Assembly (NCBI GenBank): GCA_029204225.1
Contig: CM055104.1
Coordinates: forward strand, 26,071,785 to 26,135,784
Length of the DNA stretch: 64,000 nt
Source of the DNA: Diphasiastrum complanatum
Lineage: Eukaryota > Streptophyta > Lycopodiopsida > Lycopodiales > Lycopodiaceae
Direction of reading: 5' to 3'
Both the position numbers and the translations under genes were made by a program. Each line of letters starts with the position of its first letter. Position 1 is the first letter of the stretch. The notes beneath the pieces were generated by a model. The model was given only the letters and a program-made list of their open reading frames with translations, did not search any database and was not told the origin of the DNA. Positions 1-11,900 of this stretch are shown one piece after another.

Positions 1-531
1 GTGGGAAGAATGGGGTCAGAAGACAAAGGAGGAGCAGAATCGGGAGGAGGAGCAGAATGGACAGAAAATGGTGGAATCGGCGGGCATTTTGCTTGCGTGA
101 CAGGGGGTACACTAGCATCAGCAGACAGCGAGCCATCAGCGAGCGTGGGGAATGGGCAGTTAGCGAGGGTGGGTGATGAGCCTTCAGCAACAGTGAGTGG
201 TGAGCCATCAGCGAGGGAGAATAGGGGTGGGGAGGTCAGCGAGGTAGCTAGTGAGGGTGAGCATCCATCAGTGAGGGGGGGGCAGCCAGCGAGGGTGGAG
301 CAGTCACAATCATCTTCAAGGGCAGCGAGGGGTAGAGCAAGGGAAGCGAGGGGAGCTGTAGCGAGGGGGACTGTAGCGAGCAGGGCTGGAGAAGAAGCAG
401 TGAGGGGAAGTGGGGAGTCAGGGAGGGGGGGGTTTGGTGTGGCATTGGCAGCGAGGGTAGGGGAGCGGGAGGATCTGCGAGGAGTCATGAAGCTAAGTCG
501 GGGTAGATACATACATACATACATATCATAA
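1..531 (+). repeat. GA-rich degenerate minisatellite-like tract
   Basis: This stretch is strongly purine- and G-rich on the plus strand. It repeats short phrases around AGCGAGG and GAGCCATCAGCGAGGG with irregular spacing. One frame stays open for 176 codons, but the product is only Ser, Gly, Glu, Ala and Arg, has no recognisable domain, and is explained by the biased composition. It is most likely a decayed minisatellite or repeat-derived segment upstream of, or within an intron of, the RRP12 gene. A coding role is not supported. Confidence 0.5.
507..524. repeat. (ATAC)n microsatellite
   Basis: A short tetranucleotide repeat of about four and a half ATAC units closes the GA-rich tract. Confidence 0.8.
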
Positions 532-540
532 TTGCACTGC

Positions 541-571
541 GTTTCTAGAAACACGTTAATAACGTGTTTCT
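541..571. repeat. Overlapping perfect palindromes
   Basis: Positions 541-552 read GTTTCTAGAAAC, a perfect 12-base palindrome. Positions 547-571 form a second one, with 12-base arms (AGAAACACGTTA and its complement) around one central base. The phrase GTTTCTGA recurs just downstream near 583. The cluster could be the end of a foldback element or a cruciform-prone site. No function can be assigned. Confidence 0.7.
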
Positions 572-699
572 GAAATGGGGAGCGTTTCTGAGAAAGTTTG
601 TCATTCAATAAATTATCTCCATCATGTGAAACCTTCTTAAAGCGTGACACATGAAAATGTGAACTCTAAAATTGTGAGACAATGCTAATTCATAAGCAA

Positions 700-1800
700 C
701 ATTACTTATTGTTCTAACAATTTTCTAAGGTCCACGATAACGTATTACATGGACATAACTTGTAATGCTTTCCTATCGTCAGAGAGATGGAGTACTTTGG
801 AGTTTGTAGAAACACCATGTCTCCTCTCTTAAACTCACTTTTTGTGCAATTTTGACCAACATAGGGGTTAGGCTGATTTACCACATGTTTCACAATTTTC
901 TTTGCCGATTCAAGCATTACAAGCATTTGAGTTAAGAATTCAATGGCTCTTGGGCACTTTTTGAGACATGTTTACTGTAACAGGTCTGTCCCCCTAAAGC
1001 CACGACTGATTTTTGAGGATATTTTTTTTCTCAATAATGCAGCTGCAATAATGTTAAGTATCTCTCCCGTTTTGTTTGTTTGAAACTTGCACATGTCTGA
1101 AGCATGTTTTCTGAAATTGGGTTAACTCTTTCATTATGTCCATCCCTCATAGGATGATCAATGTGACTCATTTCCAACTACACCTGGCTTATTAAACATT
1201 GTAGTTTGAAATAAATCGATAAAGCGTGGATTCTATTAGACGCTATGGATAATGTTTAACCCATGCAGTCGGAATACATGTTGAATAAGCAAATCAGCTA
1301 CTACAGTTGCATCTACCTTCTGATGAGTTGGGTTAAGATGAGCCAGTTTTGTGCGTTTGTCAAATCACAACCAAGATAAGATGATGTGGTTGTAAAATAC
1401 ATGGCAAGCATGTAATGAAGCCCGTTAAAATACTTTCCCATCGCCCATTCTAGTATAGGTAGTGGATGTAATGATCTAGGAACTTCAATCCTTTTAGCTT
1501 ATATTCAACTGACAACTAAAAAAGTGTCTCATGTAATGCTAGACCTCTTTTTAAAGTTTAGGCCGCCAAAAGTTACGTAGGATAAACTCGTAGGTTCTAT
1601 CCACAATGACCGACCTTAGGGCTATCATGATGTGAAAATTTCGTATGGCTCTTCTCAAGTTTTAATCAGAGTTTTGCCATTTCTTTTCACTAAACCATCC
1701 TTGATGGCATACTTATAAGTGTGAGCAAAAGAGCTAGAGCACTCCTCTCAAGGCTCTGCATGATCATGACTTCCACCTTCTTATACACAGAGTGGAGCCT
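700..1800 (-). mobile_element. Decayed Ty3/Gypsy integrase and 3' pol remnant
   Basis: Read on the minus strand, this holds a heavily mutated Gypsy integrase. Around 1380-1230 the frame reads KRTKLAHLNPTHQK and then VADLLIQHVFRLHG, which matches the integrase core preceding the 'YRLHG-P--I-SDRD' region. Toward 926-714 an open stretch carries FKRGDMVFLQT, typical of the C-terminal GDMV segment before a chromodomain or pol end. Many stops and frameshifts interrupt it, and no LTRs are recognisable. It is antisense to RRP12 and probably sits in an intron whose upstream exon lies outside the window. The superfamily call rests on these motifs only. Confidence 0.6.
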
Positions 1801-2103
1801 TCTTTGTTTAAGATATCAGGTCATTTTCAATGACCGCAAATGATCTTCAACACTCTATCTGAGAAAATGCATTTGCCCCACGGTTTTTTGTGCCTCTTTT
1901 ATTCCCTTTTTGCAAAAGAAACTCTTGCATCATCTCTGCAATGTGGCTTGTCGAGCTCTCAGATTTGGCTGGTTAGCAAAGCGTTTCAATGTATCATGAT
2001 CCATGTATACATAAAACTCAAATCCATATAGTTAGATTGTTTAATTTGATCTGTCTTAGTTCGTTCCCATCCACATTAAATGCTAGTCATTTCTTTTTCA
2101 CAG

Positions 2104-5100
2104 ATACTTATTCGACAAAATAGATTGGCGCGTGGAGATCGTATTGAGTTGGAAAATGCTGATGACAATGGTTTGGAGCATAGTGCCTCCGTTAGTGGAG
2201 CAGCAGAAAAAGCAAGGAAGCTGTATACTGCAGAGGCGGCTTCAGTAAATCTGTCAGCCATTGCTGTGTTTTCCAGAAATTTTCTCCCTTTGCTATTTAA
2301 TCTTTTCAATACAGCATCTCGAGAGAAACGTGGAGACCTTCAGGTTGGTTTCTTTCTTAAGGGATGCTTTTAATTGAATGCTGTTAATAGGCATTTACGA
2401 GACCAAAAAGCATGAAAGTCTTTTATGATGTAAAGCTTCTTTCTGACAATGTGGAGGAGTTTTTGTCCTGAATGCAAGTGTTTGACACATGTAGTTTCAG
2501 TGATCTTTTCATCTGATGGTTTGCTGCTTTGATTTAGAAGACTTGGTTTTGATATGTTGAACTTCTGAGTTGTGACAAACAAAAATGTCTCCACTATACC
2601 CATATTTTGTTTTCCTGCTATTTTTATTGTCAGCGGTAAAAACCATTGGATCTTATCAGCTCCTGTAAGTTTTAGGGATGCTTGAAGAGTTTCAAGCTTT
2701 TTCTTTGTTTTGCGATTGCATTGTAGTTGTGGTTTATGGAGAACTCCACCTTGGTGTCTAGGTATACTTTCCAGTTTCCTTAACTCATGCTATTTTGAAT
2801 TCCAACAGTTTGAGGAGATAACTTTGTCTGCAAAAGGTTGGGAAAAGTTTTATACTCTGGAGAAGCAAGCGCATAAGTTTTTGTTTTATGAGCCGTAAAT
2901 GCATGGTCCCCTAATCTGAATCTGACGTCTCGCTTCAATATCTGCCAGAGAAATATGTTCTTGTTTAACAAAATTATGATCTTTCTCCTAGAGTTTCTGG
3001 TTCTGTCTAGTTTTTGTAAGTATTGGCACTAGCATTCTTTTGAGGATTGAGAGGAGCAGTATATAAAGTTTATTACTTTGTACAAAATTATTGCCAACCA
3101 ACCATAGTCGATTTGCAGGACTTCAATCTTCTAGCAATCTTACTTAGTTATACCTTTATCATTTTGAAATTTCTAGGATTGAGCATATATCGAATTCATT
3201 TGCAGTCGAACGGCTAACTGTAGTCGATTCAAATCGTCTGGCAATCTAGCTTACCTATGTACATTGTAAACCCTTATCAATTAGAATCGTCTGGGAGTTC
3301 ATATATGACATCTATCTGCTCCCCTGCAATACTGCACTTTGGTCTGCTGCTTGTCCAGAATTTTTTTTTGACATATTCTGTCTTTTTATGCAGGCTGTAG
3401 AAGAGTCTTACCTCATCAATACATGTCAATTGTTTGGAAATTTCAAGACATGCCAGCATAATATAGTTCAATGCTCATTAACAAGTTGGATGCCCACAGC
3501 TAGTTTTTGTTGAGTTGAAACATTGTGTTAAAAAAGTTGTAGGAGATCTAGAGGAAGTGGCTATATTCAAGTTTTAGTTTTAGTGACATTCTTTTTCATA
3601 GTAAATAGTTAATAATGGCGTTATAGTTTTGAAGACTAATAAGTTGTTTTCTGTATCGTAAATTTAGGAGTTCTGTAGGTTAGAAATGACTCTGTACAAT
3701 TGAAAGTTCCCAAGGCAAGATTCTTACATTTATGAACCATGCAGCAGCCATGTTAAATATTTCTACTGGTTGCTAATATCGTAGAGTTCTTCTGGAGAGA
3801 ATAACCAATCTCCTGCTTACTAGCTTCTTTAGAAGTTATCTCCTCATTTGTATGTTGAACAGGCAACAATCGAAGCATTTGCATCCATTTCAGACAAGGC
3901 AACAGTGAAAAACTTTTTTGTGGCGATTATGCAAAAGCTCCTGAAGGCTACAAAGGGAGCAACAGAAGCGTCTGAAGGCTTTGCTTCCCACATGCAGGTG
4001 GAAGGTGCTAGTGTTCTAGAGGAACCAACTCTGCAGAGGTGAGCTTTTCTCTATCATTTTGCATAAGCACGGGCAAATTTGGCTATATTTTCACGTGAAG
4101 TTTATCAAATGCCAAAGGTCTATGACTTAAGTCATGCTTGGTGCTAGCCCATCAAATCATCAACCATGGATCCTAGCAATATTTTCAAAAGCTGTTGAAA
4201 ATATAGTGAATATAGTGACAGAGTTGGGCTTCAAATGTTTGGTTCTGTGGCTGGCACCTATTTAGCAGGATAAAGAAAGTTCATTCCTTTATATAAATAA
4301 GTGGAGTTTATCCCTGGCCAGCTGCTTCTAGCAGGCTGATCTCAAAAAAAGGAGTTCATTGCTTCTCTTGCAGGGATCTCCACCTATCCAGTTGTACAAA
4401 GTGGTGATTTAGGACTAGGACTTGGAGAGTTATCTTCTTAATAAATTTGCAGGAGCTCCCTTCATTTGAGGTTAGGAGCTCCATTCTTTCAAGGGAAGGA
4501 AACTTCCCGTTAAGATTCTACCTGAAGGCCAAGGCAATATTCATGACTGTTACTAGCCAATAAGGTTCCAGCATGTCCTTAAGCTCATGTTTAATTATCA
4601 AGTCAGTATTAGTTCTTTAGTAGTCTTGTGAGCAAATCACTATTAGTGACTCAGTGAGCATCAGAAAATTAGTTAGAGTTTGGGTTATATTGGACTGATG
4701 TTCTTACCGGACCATTAGATCAAGAGGAGCCATGGACTGGTGGCCTAGGGAGCCCAGTGGTAAAAAGAAGGCCTATAAAAAAGAAGGCCTTGTAAGCCAA
4801 TTGTAAGCCTGGGAAAATGTGCAGGTGATTATCTACTTGATGGGCCAAGATAAGGTGCTTGGGTAGAATTGGGAACTTATGGGCCCACGATGAAATGCCC
4901 TTGGGTCCAAAACTTCCTTAAAGGGACTCTGATGTTTAAAAGAGCGTCATTCCAGTCTTGGTGAGCTTATGCATGCATGCTAAACACTGACTGGTATTCA
5001 ACATTTTGGTTCCAAAGCTTTAGAATGTGTGCTATTATTCTTGGAGATTATTCGCCAACTTCTTGGAGGAAGTTTATTTACTCAAGCTGTTGTCCACATT

Positions 5101-5258
5101 AAAGTTGAGAATACGGATAGTAGGAGAAGATTGAGCCATCTTCAAGAGAGTTGTAAATCATGTGACAATTCTTCAGTGCCAGTTTTGTTACATTTGCTGC
5201 TTTAGGGCTTTTTGGTGTGTTGAGGGAGAAAAATAAAAGCATATAAGATGAGAAGTAC

Positions 5259-5337
<79 letters not shown>

Positions 5338-5872
5338 AGAGTTAGAATTATAATTATTAACGTCTTTTGGTACCAAAAGGTACATAAGACAAAAAAGAGA
5401 GTACAAGCGCGAGAAGCATTGTCCGCATACAGACTTTTTTACTAATGAAAAGAAAAGTACTATTGTATCTACCTCTCTATCTCTAAGAAAGAGTATCAAA
5501 GCTTGACCACCAGCTTGTGAGGGTACAATGCAAGAGCTTAACCACCTGCTCTGCGGAGGAGATTAGACACGAGTGAGCTGAAAGTAATGAGTGATGGTAG
5601 TAGTGGAGCGTGATGTAAGCTGGCGGGAAGCACGTGAAGACCGGGTAGCTTTGGATCTATCAGAAACGTGTGAAACTCTCTATGTCTTCGATCTTCGAAC
5701 AGGGACTTCAAAATCCTCAACTGAAATATCCTCTCTGTCTCGCTTTTGCTAGGTAATATGAGCCTGACTGTGATCCGTATCTGAAAGCGCAGGTAGAAGT
5801 GAAGCTCGTAGAGTATACATCTCTCTCAAAAGAAGACCTACACATCTGAGGTCTGGATACTCGAGGAAGGAT

Positions 5873-5939
<67 letters not shown>

Positions 5940-8900
5940 GAGGATGAGGAGAAGAAGAAGAAAAGAAAGAAAGAAAGCTTTATTAATGTCTTTTTCCATG
6001 CCAAAAGCCATATAAGACTAATGAAGTACATGTCAGGTATGTGGTAACCTGGGAGCGTATAAGACGACTCCAAAAACTGTGATAAAGAAAAAAACATCTA
6101 GTGCAAACTAAGATAAATACATAAATGCGAATGCCTGTGCATAATAGTCATATGTATCCATGTCAAGATGTCAGGTCTGTGCTGATGCTGTAGAAGGATG
6201 TGATGCGAGCTGTAACATGAGGAAGCGTTGGAGGCCGCTGACGTCGTCTGTGAACATGAGCATGTATAGTGCGTCTCTGTGTAGGAGGTCTGGTGTGGCG
6301 TATAACTCTCATGGTCGCCTGAGGCTGGGTGGTGTGTTGTCTCTGCATCCCAGGTCTGGGAATGTCGTCGCGATCACTGTCAGTCATGTCTGCATCAGGA
6401 CGTGATTTCTTGCGAGAGAAGAAGGATGTAATTTGAGAGTGTGTGTTTGGATAGGTATCTGAGCTGTTTGACATAGGTCTTGACGCAGGAGGGACATCTC
6501 ATGTATCATAAGTGCCACACTCGGGGGTCCTCATATGAGATGAGGGACCTCAATGTAACTGGTTTTTGATGAAAAAGGCAATGGTATCGCCCTCTGATCT
6601 CATAGTAAACTGGACATGTGAATAGGAAATGCTCCTATGACTCGACCATAGATAATGAACATAACTGACAAAGCCGCTCCTCTTGTGGGGTACCCTGGAA
6701 GCGCCCAGTATCAATCACCAACTGGTGTGAAGACACTCGGAATTGGCTCAGTATAAACCGAAGTCCATGAGATAGTCCTGAGGTGAGATAGTGTGGCAAA
6801 ACTGGAAATCCCACTGTGTCCAGCTCCAGAAAGTGTCCTGTAATAGTTGGGTTTGACCCCGAGCTGTCCCTGCGATGGCCGGCTCAAGTATGCTCTATAG
6901 AGAAAGTGTCTGATATACTCATGGGTGCCCGATGGAAGGTCTGTGATAGAAATGCCAAGTGTATCTAGTATCTGGGAGGCCTGAGAGAACCATGATAGTC
7001 GATATACCTGGTCACAAAGGTGTCGTGAGGAGGCAAGTGCCGTTTGTATGTACCTTTGCTCATCTGTGGGTAAGATCATGATACGCTGTATATATAGAAT
7101 AAGTTGGAAGATGGCAGATAGCTGTAATGGGTGGAACCGCGAACTCTGATGTGGGACAGATTTCTTAGCCCGTATCATCCGAGATAGCATGAGAACTTGC
7201 AGTCGTGAAATACTGGCCCAATCAGGTGATGTAAGGCCCGTACACCATACCTCTGTTGCATATATGGCTGTGGGAGTAACAAGAGTATCAAAAAGCTGAC
7301 ATTTACTCAGGGCATCCCAAATAAACCGTTTGAAACAGAAACGCTCTAACTGGACAAGGGAGGCGTGACCCTTCCCAAGTCTGGCAGAAGTTGCCTATCG
7401 CATGCCAAAGATAGGGCCTGTAAAAAGCACGCCAAGGTACGACCTCCAAGGGCTGCCTATCAAAGATGAGTTCCTGGCGTTGCATAAAAGCTCTCGATGT
7501 GTTGAAAACCATAACTTTGGTTTTCGATATGTTAACTCCCAATCCCCATCTACTGTAGAAGGGATGAAGACTGTCTAGCTGTCGCTGTAATCCCTCTCTG
7601 GTAGTAGATAGGACGACCACGTCATCTGCATATAAATACAACAATCAAGATGCTCCCAAGCCTGCAACCTGTGCCACTGCATCCCTCAATAACTCTCTCA
7701 AGCTCGTCAATATATAGTCCAAATAGGGTTGGGGATAGAGAACGACCCTATTTCACGCCAATAGTGCTCCAGATGTGATATGAGATGCCGGTGTCACTCC
7801 GAAAACAGCCAAGGACTCTCTCGTGTTCACAGTTATAACATTACAGCTTGTGTGTTCCTAGCAATGAATCTACATAAGTGCCATCATGTGTGCACTTGTG
7901 CAACAAAGATTGGCTAAACTGCAGATATTAGAAACCTTAACTCTGGATCAAAGGTTTAGAGTACCAATCTCCATTCAACTATTGATCTAGTAGCTCTCCG
8001 ATGTATTCAATATATGTAGACGTTTGGTCCAACATACTCACTTGCTAATGAGAAGGAATGAGCGCCGCTACATTTTCAAAATGTAATTTGTAGCAAGGTT
8101 GAATGTGTCCTTACATCTTTGAACATGGACTCCCTCGGTCCATTTCTGAAATTCATCCTTAATCTTAGCTGTAGCCTCCTGTAAGACTTTTTGTCCCTCC
8201 TATATATGTATATTAATGAGATGCTCATATGGGAATGCCCTGGTTTCTCCAAGGAACTGCATCTTCTCCAAGGGAAGCTGAACGAGTCTCCTGTGAGGTG
8301 AAGGGGGAAGAACTAGCAGTGATGAGTCTCGTTCCATCCACCAGGCCTTTTGAAAGGCTGGTATAATAATATTTACGTGTAATACCAAGAAATGCGGTGG
8401 CTTTTCCTCAGCTTAAGATTTCATGGAGAGGTTTCCCCTGAACATTTTGGGTTTGTTTGAGCATTGAAGCGCTCCTCTGAATGTGTGGCTGAGGCTGTCA
8501 TGATTGGTGGAGATGCGCTGGAGGCTCATACAACCATTGCCCATGCACTAGTTCCATATCTTTTGCCCATTCACATTCTAATTGGTTGCTTTTTTGATGG
8601 TAGGTATACTTTTGTGCACCCATCTTGACATTCAATTCTTGGTTTGCATAAGATGTTGATGGAGAACATCAGTGACTCAAATTCCCCGTCCCTTTATTTC
8701 TTTAATACTCAGTCTGTTTGCATTTTGGCTATAGATCGACGGACGAGATTGTTCATGTAGGTCAAGGTGTAGTTGAATAAAGCTCACCTTCTGTCTGCTT
8801 GGCTCAGGTTCATGGGGTGCCTTGAATGTCAGAAATTGATGGAAATTCACGAGTTTTATTTTCCTTAATAATTATGTAACTATTTTGACGTGAAGTAGTG

Positions 8901-11900
8901 ATTGGGAATATTTTAAAGAAGAAATATGGAGGGTTTTCCCTATCAGATTTAGGGATTAGGGTTTGTTGCTGTTCTTATTTGTAAAGTATGACTTTTGACA
9001 ACTGAATTCTTGTCAGTGTGCGTAAAAGCAAGCACCAATCACAACTAGCAATCTGATTTTGGCTTTGCTTGTTACTTATGATTAGACAAGTTGATTACTC
9101 TGTTAAGATGCTCCTATGAAGAAGTGTTCTCAAACATTGTATTGAGAAACCTTGTTTCTGTTTGCAAGTGCAGATGCGTTTTTATGGACTTAGCATTATC
9201 TTTGATTCAAGGCCTTGATGATGAGGCACTGGGTATGCTATATTCTGCTGCTAAGCCTGGGTTACAGGTAGTGAGGGATGTTGTTTCTTTTGAAATATCT
9301 TAAAGCATGTAGCTTTCACGTGATTCTTGCCAAGGAAGTTCTTTTTTTATAATTGGTGACACAAAAAATACAGGTTTCACGTGATTCTTGCAAGGGGAAT
9401 TCTTCCTTTGTGATTGTTAACATTGAAATAGGAAAACACATAGTATTTCCCATGATTGGATAACCATTATCATCTATAATAATTTATGTCACATTTATGT
9501 TATCAACCTGAAAGACATTGCAATGTGCAGGACACCAATGGTACCGTGCAAAAAAAGGCTTACAAAGTGCTGGCAAGCATCTGTAAGGTAATGACTGGTA
9601 AATTAAGAGGTGCTATCTTTCAAATTAAGGGCAATTTTTTATTTTTTTGTCTCAGCGAAGCACAGCTCTATTCACAAGAGGAAATGTTGGTCTCAGGAAC
9701 ATGAAAAGTTTCTTCAGAGGAGGTCAGATGAGATACTGGAAACACTGCTGACAGTGCTAGCTTCGTGTCAGACGTCTGCGAAACGTTATCGCCTTCTCAC
9801 ATTGCGCTACATAATGATTCATCTTTTGAAGGTTTGAAACATTCTTTTATTCTAATTGAAGTTTTCAGTGGAAGTATGCTTCAAACACTGCTTTCTAATT
9901 AGTTGAAATTAGTTTTTAAAGAGCAAAACAACGTATAAGTAGGTTGATATTCTTGAGTATTGTGGAAGTCTTCATGCATTTTAGAGTTTGCCTGTGTTTG
10001 CAATCCAATATTTGACCGTTGAATGCTTTTATCTGCGCTGTGCTAGAAGACTTACCTAACAAGTTTGTGGAAGACAATGGCAACTCAAAGTGTTCTCTTG
10101 AATCTGAATCATTTGCTTGTGTTTCAGTTGAAAGCTCTATAGCTTTCTTCATCAGTTTTCATTACTTCGTATTGTATAACGGCCCACAACTAATGAATAT
10201 GCTATTTGAAATAATTTTACCTATGATATTGAACTGATGTATACACACGTTACTTGTATGCCTTTTGCATTATGTATTGCCAACATTGGAGTAATTTAGT
10301 TCTAATTGTTTTTAAGAGAAGAAATTTTCATTGTGACCTTTGCAAACTATGAAGAAAATGAATCACAGAGAGCTCTCCTTATACAGGAGTTAGGAACAAC
10401 TGTAGCAGAGTACATCAAACATGCATGTTTTTTGCAGAGTGAAAAGGACCGTGTTAATGTGAACAAGATGTACAAACTCCGTAAGTGAAGAGGGTTAGGC
10501 CTCAGAGACTGAAGTTAGGAGGGCCCCAGCTGAGAAAATCTAGGTAATTCTTGACAGTAAATATAACAGCACACTTCATAAATGTACATCTTCCTTCTCA
10601 TGCTGATCCCCTTTAGATCCTGATCTTGATCTTCATGCTGCTCCTCAAGCCTTGCTGATCTTCGAGTTCCCTGTTTACTTGACTCTCCCTGTTCCAAGAT
10701 CACTTCATCTTTGATAGTCTCGTAGTACCATCTAAATAACTTTCTAGTAAACGGTGTCAGATGCTTCTTGCCTGGTGAAGTTGGAGGTGAATAAGTATCC
10801 CATGTACTTGGCCTCTCTTTCCTTTTTCTTGTCTCTTTCAAGGCTTTATCTCTAGATAAATGAATTGGTGAAGACAATTCATGTGTTGATTCAGATTCAT
10901 GTCAAGGAATGCCATCATCTTGCTCCTTCTCACAAGATATTTCAGTATCTGGATGAGATCCCGATTCCCATCTCATCAAAGATAACATCCTTGCTTATAA
11001 TGACTTTTTTTTCCTTCAATGTCTAAACCTTGTATCCTTTTTCTTGAATCCATATCCTAGCATCAAACACTTTATTACCTTTGAATCCAACTTGTTTCTC
11101 ATGTCCTTAGGTATATGATCATATGCAATGCTCCCAAACACTATCAATTGATTTACACTAGGTTTCTTACCTGTATAAGCAGCTTCTGGAGTTCTATTTT
11201 TTACAACTTTAGTAGGACTTCTATTCAAAAGAGAAACTGATGTTTTAATTCTTCACCCCAAAATGATTTGGAAGATTCTTACTCTTAAGCATGCTCCTAG
11301 CAGTTTCTACCCAAGCTTCCTTGGGTCCAGCAGCATTTCTGATATGGTGTGCTTTTTCTTTGTCGTTTCATATACTCTTGCAATTCTCTATCAGTTGTGG
11401 GAGGAACTTCAGCACCTGTTACAGTATCCCAATATTCTCGGTTCATGAGAATATTTTGCATCTTGAATTTCCAGATGCTAAAATTTGTGCTGTCAAGTTT
11501 ACTAGCCTTGGATAGTACCGCATCATTTAAACTTGCCATTGTATGGCACCCAGGAGTCAATATAATATTTGTTGGCTTTACAAAGATTTTTGGGTTAGAA
11601 TTTTTGTCAGTTCCACAGAATTTCTTGTAAAATTCTTCAATATATGATGGTTCTTCAAAAAATCTTTGATGGTTCCAAGAATTTGATGATGCTTCTTCGT
11701 AGAAAATACTTGCATGTATTCTTCAAATAGAACCAAAGTAATTTATCTGCCTCAGATCAGCAAGATAAACAATTTTCAAAACAATTCCAGCAATCTGTCT
11801 GCTTGACAAGTATTGGTCTGGCTCTCAACCAGCATCAAACAAATTCTCCAAGATCTGCAGCGACCCCCTACAAGCCCTGTTGTAGACCAGCGAACAGATT

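Noticed and set aside
1-531. 176-codon open frame at the left edge
   Set aside because: Low-complexity composition, no domain, starts at the window edge, and the DNA is a purine-rich repeat.
6163-6474. Arg-rich 103-codon frame as an independent gene
   Set aside because: It continues the C-terminal part of the LINE ORF2 remnant on the same strand.
8466-8630. Exon-like frame including KRSSECVAEAVMIGGDALEA
   Set aside because: It lies in RRP12 intron 2, but the flanking exons already join in phase at the R codon and the family alignment leaves no room for it.
10019-10237. Open frame with AVLEDLPNKFVEDNGN as a possible extra RRP12 exon
   Set aside because: Exons ending 9831 and starting 12357 join directly to a family-like sequence, so no exon is needed here.
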